This document shows, one piece after another, positions 1 through 9,992 of a stretch of 64,000 nt of DNA. Made by a program: the position numbers and the translations under genes. How positions within the stretch are numbered: position 1 is the stretch's first letter; each line of letters starts with the position of its first letter. Below the pieces are notes generated by a model that did no database searches, was not told the origin of the DNA, and saw only the letters and a list, made by a program, of their open reading frames with translations. Origin of the DNA: Vulcanisaeta distributa JCM 11216 (lineage in GTDB: Archaea > Thermoproteota > Thermoprotei > Thermoproteales > Thermocladiaceae). Where the stretch lies: contig NZ_BBBI01000005.1 of assembly GCF_001315985.1 (NCBI RefSeq), positions 62,001-126,000 of the forward strand. The letters are read 5' to 3'.

Positions 1-807
1 CATGGAAATCCTAGGCACTATTGGCGACCTCCTCTTGTGCTCAGTATTCAATACCCTACGCCACACGGTCTGCACAAGCTCAATGGGCTTACCCGTGGCC
101 TCAGCCGCCTGCTCAACGCTCATCCTATAATCAACGAGCGCGTGTAGAATCACATCAACGTCCTCATACTTAACGCCGAGCTCACCCTCAGCTGTTTGAC
201 CCTCCCAGAGCCTTGGGCTTGATGGCTTAAAGGCTATGTTATCGGGTAAACCGAGGTACTTACCCAGGTACCTGACTTGGGTCTTGTAGAGGTCGCCTAT
301 TGGTAGTATGTCAACGCCGCCATCGCCATACTTAGTGAAGTACCCAATCAATAACTCACTCTTATCCCCCCCAGTGCCTGCCACAACCTTATTGAATCTA
401 TTGGCGAAGTAATAGAGTAGTGTCATCCTGATCCTTGGGAGGAGATTGCCAACGGCTATCTTATCACCCTCATCAAACTCAGGTATTGACTCAGCAAAGG
501 CATTTCTAATCCTGCCAATATCTATGTAGTAGTACTTAATGCCCAGGGTCTCTGCGACATACTTAGCATCCCTAATGTCCTCAGGAGGCGTGGTCTTATA
601 CGGCAGTATCAAACCAATGACGCTATCCCTACCCAAGGCTCTAACGAGTAGGTATGCCGTAACACTGGAGTCAACACCACCGCTAAGCCCAATGACAGCG
701 CCTGTTGCTCCCGCATCCTTAACATACGACCTAATGAAGTCTATGATCCTCTGAGTCACGTATTCATAGTCAATACGTATTAGGTTCTCAAGGGTTATCT
801 TAGGCAC
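1..807 (-). CDS. nadE: NAD(+) synthetase, ammonia-dependent type (3' end outside window)
   Basis: Catalyses the last step of NAD synthesis, adenylation and amidation of deamido-NAD. Reading leftward from a GTG at 807, the protein opens MPKITLENLIRIDYEY. The ATP-pyrophosphatase P-loop SGGVDSS and the motif KSELLIGYFTKYGDGG are visible, and no N-terminal glutaminase domain is present, so this is the short ammonia-using form. Start choice: an AT-rich box (AATAAAAG) lies about 26 bases upstream, as in leaderless archaeal transcripts. The conserved GTGDKSE motif reads GTGGDKSE because of a G7 run near 367, one of the inflated runs found throughout the window. The gene continues past the left edge. 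The neighbouring divergent nitrilase might relate to nitrogen supply, which is only a guess. Confidence 0.92.
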   Translation of the reverse strand, partial: MPKITLENLIRIDYEYVTQRIIDFIRSYVKDAGATGAVIGLSGGVDSSVTAYLLVRALGRDSVIGLILPYKTTPPEDIRDAKYVAETLGIKYYYIDIGRIRNAFAESIPEFDEGDKIAVGNLLPRIRMTLLYYFANRFNKVVAGTGGDKSELLIGYFTKYGDGGVDILPIGDLYKTQVRYLGKYLGLPDNIAFKPSSPRLWEGQTAEGELGVKYEDVDVILHALVDYRMSVEQAAEATGKPIELVQTVWRRVLNTEHKRRSPIVPRISM

Positions 808-898
808 ATGTAACTGATAATCATGGACTTTTATTGCTTACCCAATTTGCAAAATGGGGTTTGTATTTTTAATTCCCCCCCACATGCACCACTAATTA

Positions 899-1801
899 AT
901 GCTTAGAATACACCTGCTACAGTACAGTAGCAAACTTGGCGATGTGGAATTCAACCTAAACAGGCTGATTAAGGCGATGGAAACGCTCTGCGTAGCGATG
1001 GAGCCGACCTAGTAGTAACCCCCCCCGAGCTTTACCTACCAGGCTATATGTCTAAGGACTTATTCTTTCAAATTGCTGAGCCAATAAGTGGTAGGACTAT
1101 TACGAGGCTCGTAATGGAAGCCAGGAGGAGGAATTGCCACGTTATAGTTGGATTTGCAGAGAGGAATGAGGATACTCACGTACTCTATAACACGGCGGTC
1201 GCGTGGGGCCTGATGGGGGTATTAGCCGTTTATAGGAAGAGGCACTTACCATCGTATGGTGTGTTTGATGAGTATAGGTACTTCGGTATTGGTAAGGGCG
1301 ATATACCGGTAATTAACATTAACGGTCATAAGGTAGGCATTGCAATATGCTATGATGCATTCTATCCAGAGGTTTCGAGGACTATGATGCTGAAGGGCGC
1401 CGAGGTGCACGTATACATAAGTGCTGCGCCGGACATGTCGAGGCTTCACTTCGAGACATTCATGGTGGCGAGGGCCCTTGAAAACGTGGCATACACCGTT
1501 TATGTAAACACCGTGGGGGCAATATGACGGGCTTGGGTTCTTCGGGGGCAGTCACGTGGTTAACCCACTGGGTAACGTGCTCATTAAGGCTAGGTATTAT
1601 GAGGAGGATGTTAAGACCGTGGAGATCGACCCAAGCGACATTATTAATTATAGGAGCCATAGGCCAATACTTAAGGACCTTGACCCAAGTGATGTTGACC
1701 TTGTGGTTAAGGCACTTAATGAGTATGTAAATCCGAAGCCGCCGATCATTAAACCTAGGGAGAAGGAAACGCAGCAATTGGCGATTGCAGATAATCAGTA
1801 A
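899..1801 (+). CDS. Carbon-nitrogen hydrolase (nitrilase superfamily), frame broken
   Basis: Amidase or nitrilase-fold hydrolase of unknown substrate, cytoplasmic. The catalytic triad is readable across frames: Glu in TPPELYLPGY, Lys in YRKRHLPSYG and Cys in AICYDAFYPE. The protein starts MLRIHLLQYSSKLGD at ATG 899, has about 300 residues and ends ATADNQ-like (IADNQ) at 1801, normal for the family. The frame is lost near 990 and again at the G5 run at 1514-1518, after which FFGGSHVVNPLGN resumes the fold. Run-length errors explain both breaks better than gene decay. It is divergent from nadE and shares the intergenic region with it. Relatives include the glutaminase domain fused to some NAD synthetases, so a partnership is possible but unproven. 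Confidence 0.85.
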
Positions 1802-1860
1802 TTTTAAAGTTAGAATTAATGATGAATTGGGTTTTTAATTAAATCACGGCATTGAGTTTA

Positions 1861-3111
1861 TCATTTCAATTGATCAATTATCTCTATCAATGCATCACCA
1901 AACTCCTTAGTACCCAGTGGCTGAACGCCCATAAACCTAGCCAGGTCCTGCGTGACCTTCTTCTGGTTAATGGCCTCTGTTATCGCCCTATCAATTAAGT
2001 CCGCAGCCTCCCTCCAACCCATGAACCTAAGCATTAACTCACCACCCCCCTGATTATACCCGTTGGGTTAGCCACGTTCTTACCGGCGTACTTAGGCGCT
2101 GTGCCGTGTACGGCCTCGAACATGCCGCCAGTATCGCCGACGTTCGCGCCGCCAAGCACTCCAATATCGCCTATGAGCTCCGGCGGCATCGCTTATGTAG
2201 TCGCCGTTTAGGTTTGGTGCAAGTATTACGTCATAGTTCTCGGGCCTCGTGATTATCTGCTGGAACATGTTATCGGCTATCCTATCATTAACGAGTAACT
2301 TGCCCGACGGTACCTTACCACCATAGAGCTTATTCACCTCCTCCTCAGTAACTATGTAGTCCCTGAACTCCTTAAGTGCGACCTCGTAAGCCCACTCCCT
2401 GAAGGCGCCCTCCGTGTACTTCATTATGTTGCCCTTGTGCATTATTGTTACGGACCTCCTCTTATTCTCAATGGCAAACCTAAGTGCGAACCTTGTTATC
2501 CTCTGGGTCTTATACTTACTAATTGGTTTTATGCCTATCCCAGTGTCATCCTCAAGCTCTATTTTCAACTCATCCTTAAGGAACTTCCTCAACTTAGCGG
2601 CCTCCGGACTATCCCAACTCCACTCAATGCCTCTGTATAGGTCATCGGTGTTCTCCCTAATGATTACCATATCAACCCTCTCAGGGTGCTTGAGTGGTGA
2701 TTCGAGGCCAGGCATGTACTTAACAGGCCTGACATTGGCATATGCATCCAGGATCATCCTAATGGCAACATTTATTGACCTCCAACCACCACCAATCGGG
2801 GGGGTCTCCAGTGGCCCCTTAAGGACAACCCTATACTTCGTGATTAGGTTTATGGTTTCCTCAGGGAACCTATTGCCATATATCTTCTCAGCCTCCTCGC
2901 CTGCATAGACCTTAACCCACTTGATCTCCCTTGAGCTTCCATAGGCCTTCTCAACAGCCTTATTGATCACCTTAATGGCAACATTGGTGATCTCAGGCCC
3001 TATTCCATCACCCTCGATGTAGAGTATTATTGGTTTCTTAGGTACGTTCCAAATACCACCCTGAACAACGATTGGTTCTCCATCCTCTGGTATCTTAACT
3101 CTAGATGCCAT
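1861..3111 (-). CDS. icd: Isocitrate dehydrogenase (NADP-type), frame broken near the 3' end
   Basis: Oxidative decarboxylation of isocitrate to 2-oxoglutarate in the TCA cycle. The reading starts MASRVKIPEDGEPIV at 3111. It shows the nucleotide/substrate motif YIEGDGIGPEI, the substrate loop around RSINVAIR, IIRENTDDLYRGIEW, MHKGNIMKYTEGAFR and NLNGDYISD, and then, after frame breaks near 2185 and 2045, FEAVHGTAPKYAG and GELMLRFMGW up to the stop at 1861. Total length of about 415 residues fits the family. The invariant ETPIGGG motif reads ETPPIGGG through a C7 run, and a G4 in IIRGGELM reads G6. Both are consistent with inflated homopolymers. The TATA-like TTTAAAAGC lies upstream near 3135. 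Confidence 0.93.
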
Positions 3112-3182
3112 CTATTTTTACATAACTACTACGCTTTTAAATTTTTCAATAATCGAAGAAATAATGAGGGGGGGGTAAGAAA

Positions 3183-4006
3183 ATGCCGACGCTGTACATC
3201 GTAGGTCTTGGTCTAAGCCTGGTAATATTACGACCGAGGCCTTAGGTATTATGCGGACTGCCGATTCAGTATTCCTAGAGGTCTATACGTCAAAGGGACC
3301 TGCCGAGTTTATTAATTACCTAAGGGGAATTAGGAGTGATTTTGTTCTTGTTTCAAGGGAAGACTTGGAAGATAGAAATGGCGAGGTATTAATGAGGGAA
3401 TTGGAGAAGGGACGTGATGCAGCCCTCTTAGTTATTGGTGATCCCATGATAGCTACAACACATGCGGCCATTGCTGTTATTGCCAAAAAACGAGGCTTCA
3501 AGGTTAAGGTTATTAATTCCGTGAGTATAGTTTGCGCATTAATTAGTCAACTCGGTCTATCGCCATATAAACTAGGTCCCTTGGCAACCATAACGTATCC
3601 AAGAATGGGAGTGTTGAGTATGAGGGCTTATGAGGTACTTAATGAGAATCTCAGTCGTGGGCTTCACACAATATTACTACTTGATATTAAGGATGGTGGT
3701 GGCTTCATGAATGTTCAAGAAGCCGTGGAACTCCTTAAGAAGATGGAAAATATTGGTAAGTTGGGTATTGTGAGCAATGATTTGATGGTGATCTATGCCG
3801 CCAGGGTTGGTTGGGATAACCAAGGTATTAAGATATCAACGGTAAATGACGTACCCGATATGGGTGACACGCCGCATACAATAGTTATTCCTGGCCTACT
3901 TAACCCAGTGGAGCAGGATTACCTCGTTAATATTCTAGGTGCCAATGAGGAATTGGTACGTAGACATACGGCATTTATCAGCAGATTCATTAATAAGTCT
4001 CCCTAG
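3183..4006 (+). CDS. dph5: Diphthine synthase
   Basis: S-adenosylmethionine-dependent methyltransferase that trimethylates the modified histidine of elongation factor 2 on the way to diphthamide. The start at ATG 3183 gives MPTLYIVGLGLS, and the frame breaks where agCCtgg should be agCCCtgg (SPGNITTEAL), the family's N-terminal SAM motif. The rest is continuous: LEVYTSKGP, VIGDPMIATTHA, NSVSIVCAL, LGPLATITYP and the C-terminal TIVIPGLLNPVEQDYL. About 274 residues is normal for Dph5. A purine-rich G8 run lies 10 bases upstream of the start and may be an inflated Shine-Dalgarno-like sequence. Confidence 0.93.
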
Positions 4007-4013
4007 TCACGGT

Positions 4014-4269
4014 CTAGTGCGGCACATTTCTTCGGAATATCACTGTACCATTCTTATGCCTAATCTCCACAACCCTATGGTAGTATGTACGTCTCCCTAC
4101 CACTATTATTGATGTATGTAAACCCATCTCTGCTTATTGAAATGATCCTTGATAGGTCTACAACCTCTTCATTATTTGGTGAACCCCCCCTTGATACAAA
4201 AATAACGACATAATTATCGATTTGATTAGTCCACTTGAGTTTATTCAGGATTTCCCTGATGGTTACCAT
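4014..4269 (-). CDS. UPF0248 (DUF504) small protein, frame broken
   Basis: Small conserved archaeal protein without an assigned function; members often occur beside RNA-related genes. The N-terminal part MVTIREILNKLKWTN and the motif SRGSPNNEEVV match the UPF0248 pattern (RGAPND). After a break near 4090, caused by loss of two C from a CCC codon, the typical C-terminal stretch IPYHRVVEIRHKNGTVIF follows and ends at TAG 4014. The G7 run at 4187-4193 adds one Gly to the SRG-SPN motif. The gene is convergent with dph5, about 8 bases apart. About 84 residues is standard for the family. Confidence 0.8.
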
Positions 4270-4328
4270 CTAATTCTCGGAAGGATTAGTCGCAGACATT
4301 ATTTAATACTGACTATAATTATGACACC

Positions 4329-5412
4329 GTGAAACCGAAAATATTAATTAATAAGCTGCATTACCGCATCGCAATGGTTGGGCCCTGTATTTTCATAAGT
4401 CGGAGTAACTTACCCTCCATAATATACTCAGAGCTCAATAAATTGCCTGTGGAGATCAGGATGTGGAAGGAGACAGGGCCCATGTGGAGTAGACAAGCAT
4501 CACCGCCGAGGGAAGTTTGGGTTGATGTGTTTAAAAACTGTGTGGGCGCCATCGTGACCCTGGGAGATCCCATTGATAGATCACTCATTAATGAGGCTGA
4601 TAAACTATTCATAATTAGTACATATAGTGTCGGCGTTGATCACATTGACGTAAAGGCAGCCACCGAGAAGGGGGGGATTTATGTAACGCATACGCCTGAG
4701 GTCCTTGTTGAGGCCGTGGCTGACCTAGCCATGGGCCTATTAATAGCCCTCGCCCGTAAAATAGTTCTAGGTGATAGACTCATTAGGGTAGGCGGTATAT
4801 ATGATAGGTGGGGGGGTTGGTTGCTTGGTAGTGAGGTCTATGGCGCTACCTTGGGTATAATAGGACTGGGTAATATAGGCACTGCACTGGCCAGGAGGGC
4901 AAAGGCGTTTAATATGAAGGTGATTTATTGGTCGAGGACCAGGAAACCTCAGATAGAGTTTGCCCTGGGCATTGAGTATAGGCCGTTGGAGTCCGTACTT
5001 ACTGAGTCCGATTTTGTCGTAATAACGGTGGCCGCAACCCCCCGAGACTAGGCACCTAATTAATGAGGAGCGGTTAAGGCTTATGAAGAAGACCGCTTAC
5101 TTAATAAACGTGGCTAGGGGGGGCGATATCGTAGATACCAACGCACTTGTGAAGGCACTTAGGGAGGGCTGGATAGCAGGTGCTGCGCTGGACGTGTTTG
5201 AGGAGGAACCGTTACCCAATACTCACGAGTTAACAAGGTTTGATAATGTCGTGTTAACCCCACACATAGGTTCTGCGACCTACGAGACTAGGGAGAGGAT
5301 GGCAGAGGTCGCGGTTAGGAACCTAATAAACATATTGATGGGCAAGAGACCACTTTATCTGGCTAACCCCCCCGAGGTTCTCTCGATTAGGCCACTTCAA
5401 GCCTTAATATGA
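4329..5412 (+). CDS. D-isomer-specific 2-hydroxyacid dehydrogenase, frame broken
   Basis: NAD(P)-dependent reductase of 2-oxoacids, of the glyoxylate/hydroxypyruvate reductase or phosphoglycerate dehydrogenase type. The GTG at 4329 starts MKPKILINK. The substrate domain has [15 protein letters not shown], the Rossmann motif is [17 protein letters not shown], the catalytic Arg is in INVARG, the Glu in FEEEPLP and the His in LTPHIGSAT. The frame breaks at 5036-5041, where C6 should be C5 ([13 protein letters not shown]). In-frame G7/C7 runs at 4670, 4808, 5108 and 5370 each add a residue to family motifs, for example [11 protein letters not shown]. About 360 residues. The substrate cannot be fixed from sequence. 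Confidence 0.88.
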
Positions 5413-5468
5413 TCTATGGTGAATAGTGTTTATTAGTTGGGTATAAGTAATTGGAGGTATAATATTAT

Positions 5469-6062
5469 ATGAGGTCATATAATGTGACAAAATTAAGGAG
5501 GGTCGTAAAGAGTAACACGCCAACACCGGATAATGAGCATTTGTGGGCTGCGGTTGCGGTTATTTACAACCCGTGCCTAGACGCATTCCTTATTGGTAAG
5601 AGGACCGAGAATCCTAACGATCCCTGGAGCGGCGACGCGGCATTCCCCGGCGGCAGGTTTAATCCAACTAAGGATAAGGACTTGGTTGAAACAGCGATTA
5701 GGGAGACCAGAGAGGAGGTGGGACTTGACCTTACTAATGATGCTATAATACTTGGTGTTTTGGACCCGTTTTCGCCAAGTAACGCACCCAATATTAATGT
5801 TGTCCCTGTTATCTTCTTACTAAGGGACTGCAATCCTAAATTAACGATAAATAAGGCAGAGCTATCAAAGGTTTTTTGGCTGGGTATTGGTGATGTTACG
5901 AAGCATGTTAAGTTAAATGTTAATATAAAGGGTCTTTCAAGACCTGCAATAGTAGTGGGTGATGTAACAATATGGGGGGGTATGACATATAGGATACTAC
6001 GTAAGTTATTAAGAGAGGCCTTCGGCATAGACCTACCAAAGGACCCAAGAGATCCTGACTAA
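5469..6062 (+). CDS. Nudix hydrolase, CoA-pyrophosphatase (NudL)-like
   Basis: Hydrolyses nucleoside-diphosphate-X compounds. The segment WSGDAAFPGGRF followed by VETAIRETREEVGLD is the NudL-type extended Nudix box with the REUXEE metal-binding core. Preceding it, VIYNPCLDAFLIGKR is the first strand of the fold. The family C-terminal motif IWGMTYRIL reads IWGGMTYRIL because of a G7 run at 5974-5980. The single intact frame gives 197 residues, slightly short but complete for the family. CoA specificity is inferred from the SG-x-AFPGG signature and is not demonstrated. It is independent of, and convergent with, the cyclase-family gene. Confidence 0.85.
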   Translation: MRSYNVTKLRRVVKSNTPTPDNEHLWAAVAVIYNPCLDAFLIGKRTENPNDPWSGDAAFPGGRFNPTKDKDLVETAIRETREEVGLDLTNDAIILGVLDPFSPSNAPNINVVPVIFLLRDCNPKLTINKAELSKVFWLGIGDVTKHVKLNVNIKGLSRPAIVVGDVTIWGGMTYRILRKLLREAFGIDLPKDPRDPD

Positions 6063-6070
6063 GTTATCGT

Positions 6071-6848
6071 CTATCTAGGCTCGCATAGCATTGCTAGTCG
6101 TAATGGCGAACCCTCTGCGCCCCCCCTAATCTTGAGTGGCATGAATATAAATAGGCCCTCGCCATTCCTGCAGGTGCTTAATGCGATATCTAGGTTAGTG
6201 ACGCCCTCGATTACGTACACGCCATTTGACAATAGTTTATAATGAACATAGGCAACATCATCTTTAGGAACTCTGGGTGGGTATGGGTAGCCCTCCTTAC
6301 CCGGCCAACCGGCTATGCTGAGTGCTTCAGTACCCACAGCCCTAATTCCCTTAGTGACTAGGTAATCCGCCCCTGACCTGTCCAGGTACGGCCAATTATA
6401 GAGGAATTCTTCCGTACCCCCAAGTCCTTGAGAAACCTGTGTATAGCATCACTGCATAGTCACGTTGTATCTTATCATCAAACCTCTTTAAATCATCCTC
6501 AGTAATGGCCTCACCATGCCTTTTATAACTCAGGTCGAGTATTACGCCATACGTCATGAAGTCAGTTAATGATAACGACTCTGCCGTTAAGCCATTTGGT
6601 ACAAAGTGTCGTGGTAAATCTATGTGCGTGCCACTATGTAATCCAGCGGATATCTTAGATAGTGTAGATTCACCATAGTTCTTTCCGACCTTCACATACT
6701 CATGCGTAAAAGGTGGGTCACCAGGGTAAGTGGGCATTCCATTATAAAGTTCATGTGTTAGGTCTATTACTACGATTCTCTTGGTCATTAGTTGATTAGT
6801 TAACTCCTTTAATATCTGTGACATACCATGTTTATTATATGTTTGCAT
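6071..6848 (-). CDS. Cyclase/kynurenine formamidase family metal-dependent hydrolase, frame broken
   Basis: The metal-binding signature HSGTHIDLPRHF and the opening VIDLTHELYNGMPTYPGD define the cyclase (kynurenine formamidase-like) family. The C-terminal part GTEALSIAGWPG and NLDIALSTCRNGEGLFIFMPLKI continues after a frame break at 6416-6420, where G5 should be G4 (SRTWGTEEFLYNW). About 259 residues in total. A TATA-like CTATATATG lies near 6880, placing the transcript start close to the ATG at 6848. An internal ATG at 6788 (MTKRIVVIDLTH) is the other plausible start. Members act on formamides, isatin or uncharacterised amides, so the substrate is unknown. It is convergent with the Nudix gene, 9 bases away. 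Confidence 0.82.
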
Positions 6849-6994
6849 TTAATACGCCTTTCCTTTAATGGGTAAATAACATATATAGTTGTTAAACCCC
6901 CCCTTAAAACACTTAAACATGATCTAATGAATATTAATGAATTGAAAACGCTACACATATCTGGTTTATTAGGGGGTTATCTTCATGATCCCTG

Positions 6995-8055
6995 ATGAAG
7001 GCTATTACGGTAATCCCATTGGTGAAGGACTCATTAGCATTAAGGGATATGCCAAAGCCATCACCTAAGCGTGGCCAGGTTTTACTAAGTCCAATTGAGG
7101 TTGGTGTTTGCGGCACTGATAAGGACATTATTGAGGGTAAATACGGCGCACCACCACCCGGTGAGGAGTACCTCATTCTTGGTCATGAGGCGGTTGCCGA
7201 GGTTGTGGAGCTTGGTGATGGCGTGGATAATGTGGGTGTCGGCGACATAGTCGTACCAACAGTGAGGAGACCCACGACATGCACCCTACCAATAAACGAA
7301 CTGGACTACTGCCCAAGGGGTACGTATGCGGAGCATGGCATATGGTACCTACATGGCTTCGCTGCCGAATTCGCAGTAACCGACTCCCAATACCTGGTTA
7401 GGGTTCCTAAGGAGGTGGTGGACGTCGCCGTACTCACGGAGCCCCCCCTGAGCATTGTTGAGAAGGGTGTTGATTTGGCATTAAGGCTTGGTAAGGCTAG
7501 GTTTGAGTCCTGGAATCCAAGGAGGGTTCTAATAATGGGTGCGGGGGCCCATCGGCATGCTGGCATTAATGGTCATGAGACTTAGGGGCTTCACTGATGT
7601 AACCGTAACAGCCACGAGACCTTACGATAGCCTTAAGGCGAAACTCGTTAGGGAGATAGGTGCGACCTATGTCAATACAAATGTTGACCAGGTAAGTGAG
7701 GACTTCGACATAGTGATTGAGGCCACGGGATCAACGAGCGCCGCATATGAGGCGCTAAGGCATTTGGGGGCTGACGGTGTGGCGGTGTTACTGGGGGATA
7801 TACCTGGATAGTAGGAATGTTAACATTGGGCCGTTACTTGATGACTGGAGGAGGAATAAGCTGATAATTGGTGCAACGAACGCCAGTATAAGGGCCTTTG
7901 AGATGGGTGTCTCAGACCTGGTTAAGGCTAGGTTTGAGTTCGGTGGTTGGATTAGGAAATTAATAACGAAGGAAGTAACTCTTGATGAGTATGAATATGC
8001 GTATAATTGGGGCCACGAGGATATAAAGTCTGTAATTCAAATAAGAAGTTTATGA
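6995..8055 (+). CDS. gdh: Glucose 1-dehydrogenase, zinc-dependent MDR type, frame broken
   Basis: Oxidises glucose (and probably galactose) to the lactone, the first step of the branched Entner-Doudoroff route of hyperthermophilic crenarchaea. MKAITVIPLVKDSLAL, the catalytic zinc motif VGVCGTDKDIIEGKYG, GHEAVAEV and TEPLSIVEKGV match archaeal glucose dehydrogenases. The NADP-binding GAGPIGMLALMVMRLRG spans the break at 7541-7545, where G5 should be G4. A second break at 7796 (G5 for G4) precedes LDSRNVNIGPLLDDW. TEPPLSI contains an extra Pro from a C7 run at 7442. About 350 residues. Convergent with ndk, the coding regions overlapping by a few bases. Confidence 0.9.
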
Positions 8056-8611
8056 GTAGCTTACGAATTCATTCTCACGGAAGAAGAACCTTATCTCCCT
8101 CTCAGCCTCCTTAGGGCTGTCGCTGGCATGTACCAGGTTAAATAATGCCCTCTTCTCTATATTCGCCAAGTCTGGGCTATCCACTGAGTAGTCTCCCCCC
8201 TAATCGTGCCTGGTGGTGATGAATACGGTGTAGTCGATCCTATTATCTTCCTAACAACCTCAACAGCCCTATTGCCCTCGAGAACCATTACCACTATTGG
8301 GCCCATTGACAAGTAATCGGCCAGCCAACCCCCCCTAATTATCTTCCCAATCTCCACTGGATCATCAGTGCCCAGGTCAACCTTCGGGTCCTTCCCAACC
8401 TCAGAATAAGACTTCAAGGTCTTACTACCAACTGATCTTAGCCAATTCTCATCGCTTGGGTAGAACCTGGCAGCCTCCTCCTTACTAAGTCTGATCATTT
8501 TCATGGCGATAATCCTCAGGCCGGCCCTCTCGAACCTACTTATGATCTCTCCAATCAACCCCCCCTTTTAACCGCGTCAGGCTTAATTATTACCAGGGTC
8601 CTCTCAATCAT
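8050..8611 (-). CDS. ndk: Nucleoside diphosphate kinase, frame broken twice
   Basis: Transfers the gamma-phosphate between nucleoside triphosphates and diphosphates. The true start is ATG 8611, giving MIERTLVIIKPDAVKRG. The frame then breaks at a G7 run (8560-8566) where G5 restores GLIGEIISRFERAGLRI. The second break, G6 for G4 near 8197, interrupts PGTIRGDYSVDSPDLAN. After it comes the active-site stretch NLVHASDSPKEAEREI, which carries the phosphorylated His. It ends at TAA 8050. There is an archaeal insertion (SKTLKSYSEVGKDPKV) relative to bacterial Ndk. The 3' end overlaps gdh convergently. Confidence 0.93.
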
Positions 8612-8648
8612 GTTGTGGATTGACGGCGCTCACGCCCTTTAAAGTTTT

Positions 8649-9992
8649 ATGATTATGAAGATAAAGCTTAATGATATAGCCACTTTTAAGGCCTTGATGA
8701 GTGAGTCCAGTAGGTTGTATGAGGAGGCACAGATGGTACTAGTTGGTGGTGTTAATAGCCCGGTCAGGGCGGCAATTAGGCCATACCCGTTCTTCGTGAG
8801 AGAGGGTAAGGGTCCATACCTATTCACGGTGGATGGCCAGCGATTAATAGATTACGTACTTGGTTATGGGCCATTAATCCTCGGCCATGCGCCTGAGCCT
8901 GTCGTTAAACGAATTGTGGATTATGTAAGTAGGGGGGGTTGGCTTTATGGAGCACCAACGGAAATTGAGGTTGCCCTGGCTAAGAAGATAGTGAGTCACT
9001 TCGCAAGTATTAGGAAGGTTAGGTTCGTTAATAGTGGTGGTGAGGCTGTGGCCACCGCAATTAGGCTCGCCCGTGGCTACACTAAGCGTAGGAAGATATT
9101 GAAGTTTGAGGGTTGCTACCACGGCGCTGTTGACTATGTATTGGTCAAGGCAGGCAGCGCGGCGGCGCACTTCGGCGCGCCATCATCTGCCGGCGTCCCT
9201 GATGATGTGGCTAAGTTAACGCTTGTGGCTAGGTACAACGACCTTGATAGTGTGGAGAGGATTATGAGGAGTGAGGGTAATGACGTTGCGGCGATAATAG
9301 TTGAACCCGTAATGGCTAATTACGGAGTGATACCGCCTAGGGATGGCTTTCTGAAGGGGGGGCTTAGGGAGATTGCGGACAAGTACGGAGCCTTACTCAT
9401 CCTTGACGAAGTGGTCACTGGCTATAGGCTTGGCCTTGGTGGTGCCCAGAGGTATTACGGCGTCAGTGCAGACATAACCACGCTGGGGAAGATAATTGGT
9501 GGCGGATTTCCAGTGGGCGCTGTGGGTGCCCGTGGTGAGATAATGGACTTACTGTCACCGAGGGGGGGTCCCGTCTTTAACGCCGGCACATTTAACGGCC
9601 ACCCAATATCTATGATTGCTGGATTAGCCACTATAGAGGTTCTCGAGACCACAAACGCGTATGACATAGCCATAAGCGCATCACGTAAACTGGCGGAGGG
9701 GGCTTGACGACATACTTAGCAGGTTGGGTATTGACCACGTCATTAATTGGGCACCAACAATGCTCCAGGTGTTCTTCACTAGGGGGGGCGAGGTTATTGA
9801 CCACGAAACAGCCAGTAAATCGGACGCTAAGCTATACTTAAGGCTCCATGAGGAGTTACTAAGGCGCGGAGTCTTCATAGCCCCCCCAGTCAATTTGAGG
9901 CGGTGTTCACAAGCTCAAGCCATACAAGCGACGTTATAGAGGAGACACTTAGGCAGGTTGAGGACTCCGCCAAGGCCCTAAGGCAGATCTAA
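8649..9992 (+). CDS. hemL: Glutamate-1-semialdehyde 2,1-aminomutase, frame broken
   Basis: PLP enzyme making 5-aminolevulinate, the precursor of heme and siroheme. It has [48 protein letters not shown] and the PLP lysine in [15 protein letters not shown]. The frame breaks at 9699-9703 (G5 for G4, AEGLDDIL) and at 9891-9897 (C7 for C5, [15 protein letters not shown]). Four further G7 runs (8934, 9357, 9560, 9782) add in-frame glycines to conserved motifs. It ends at TAA 9990-9992, overlapping the hemA stop convergently. The siroheme demand of DsrAB makes this pathway relevant to the sulfate island. Confidence 0.95.
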
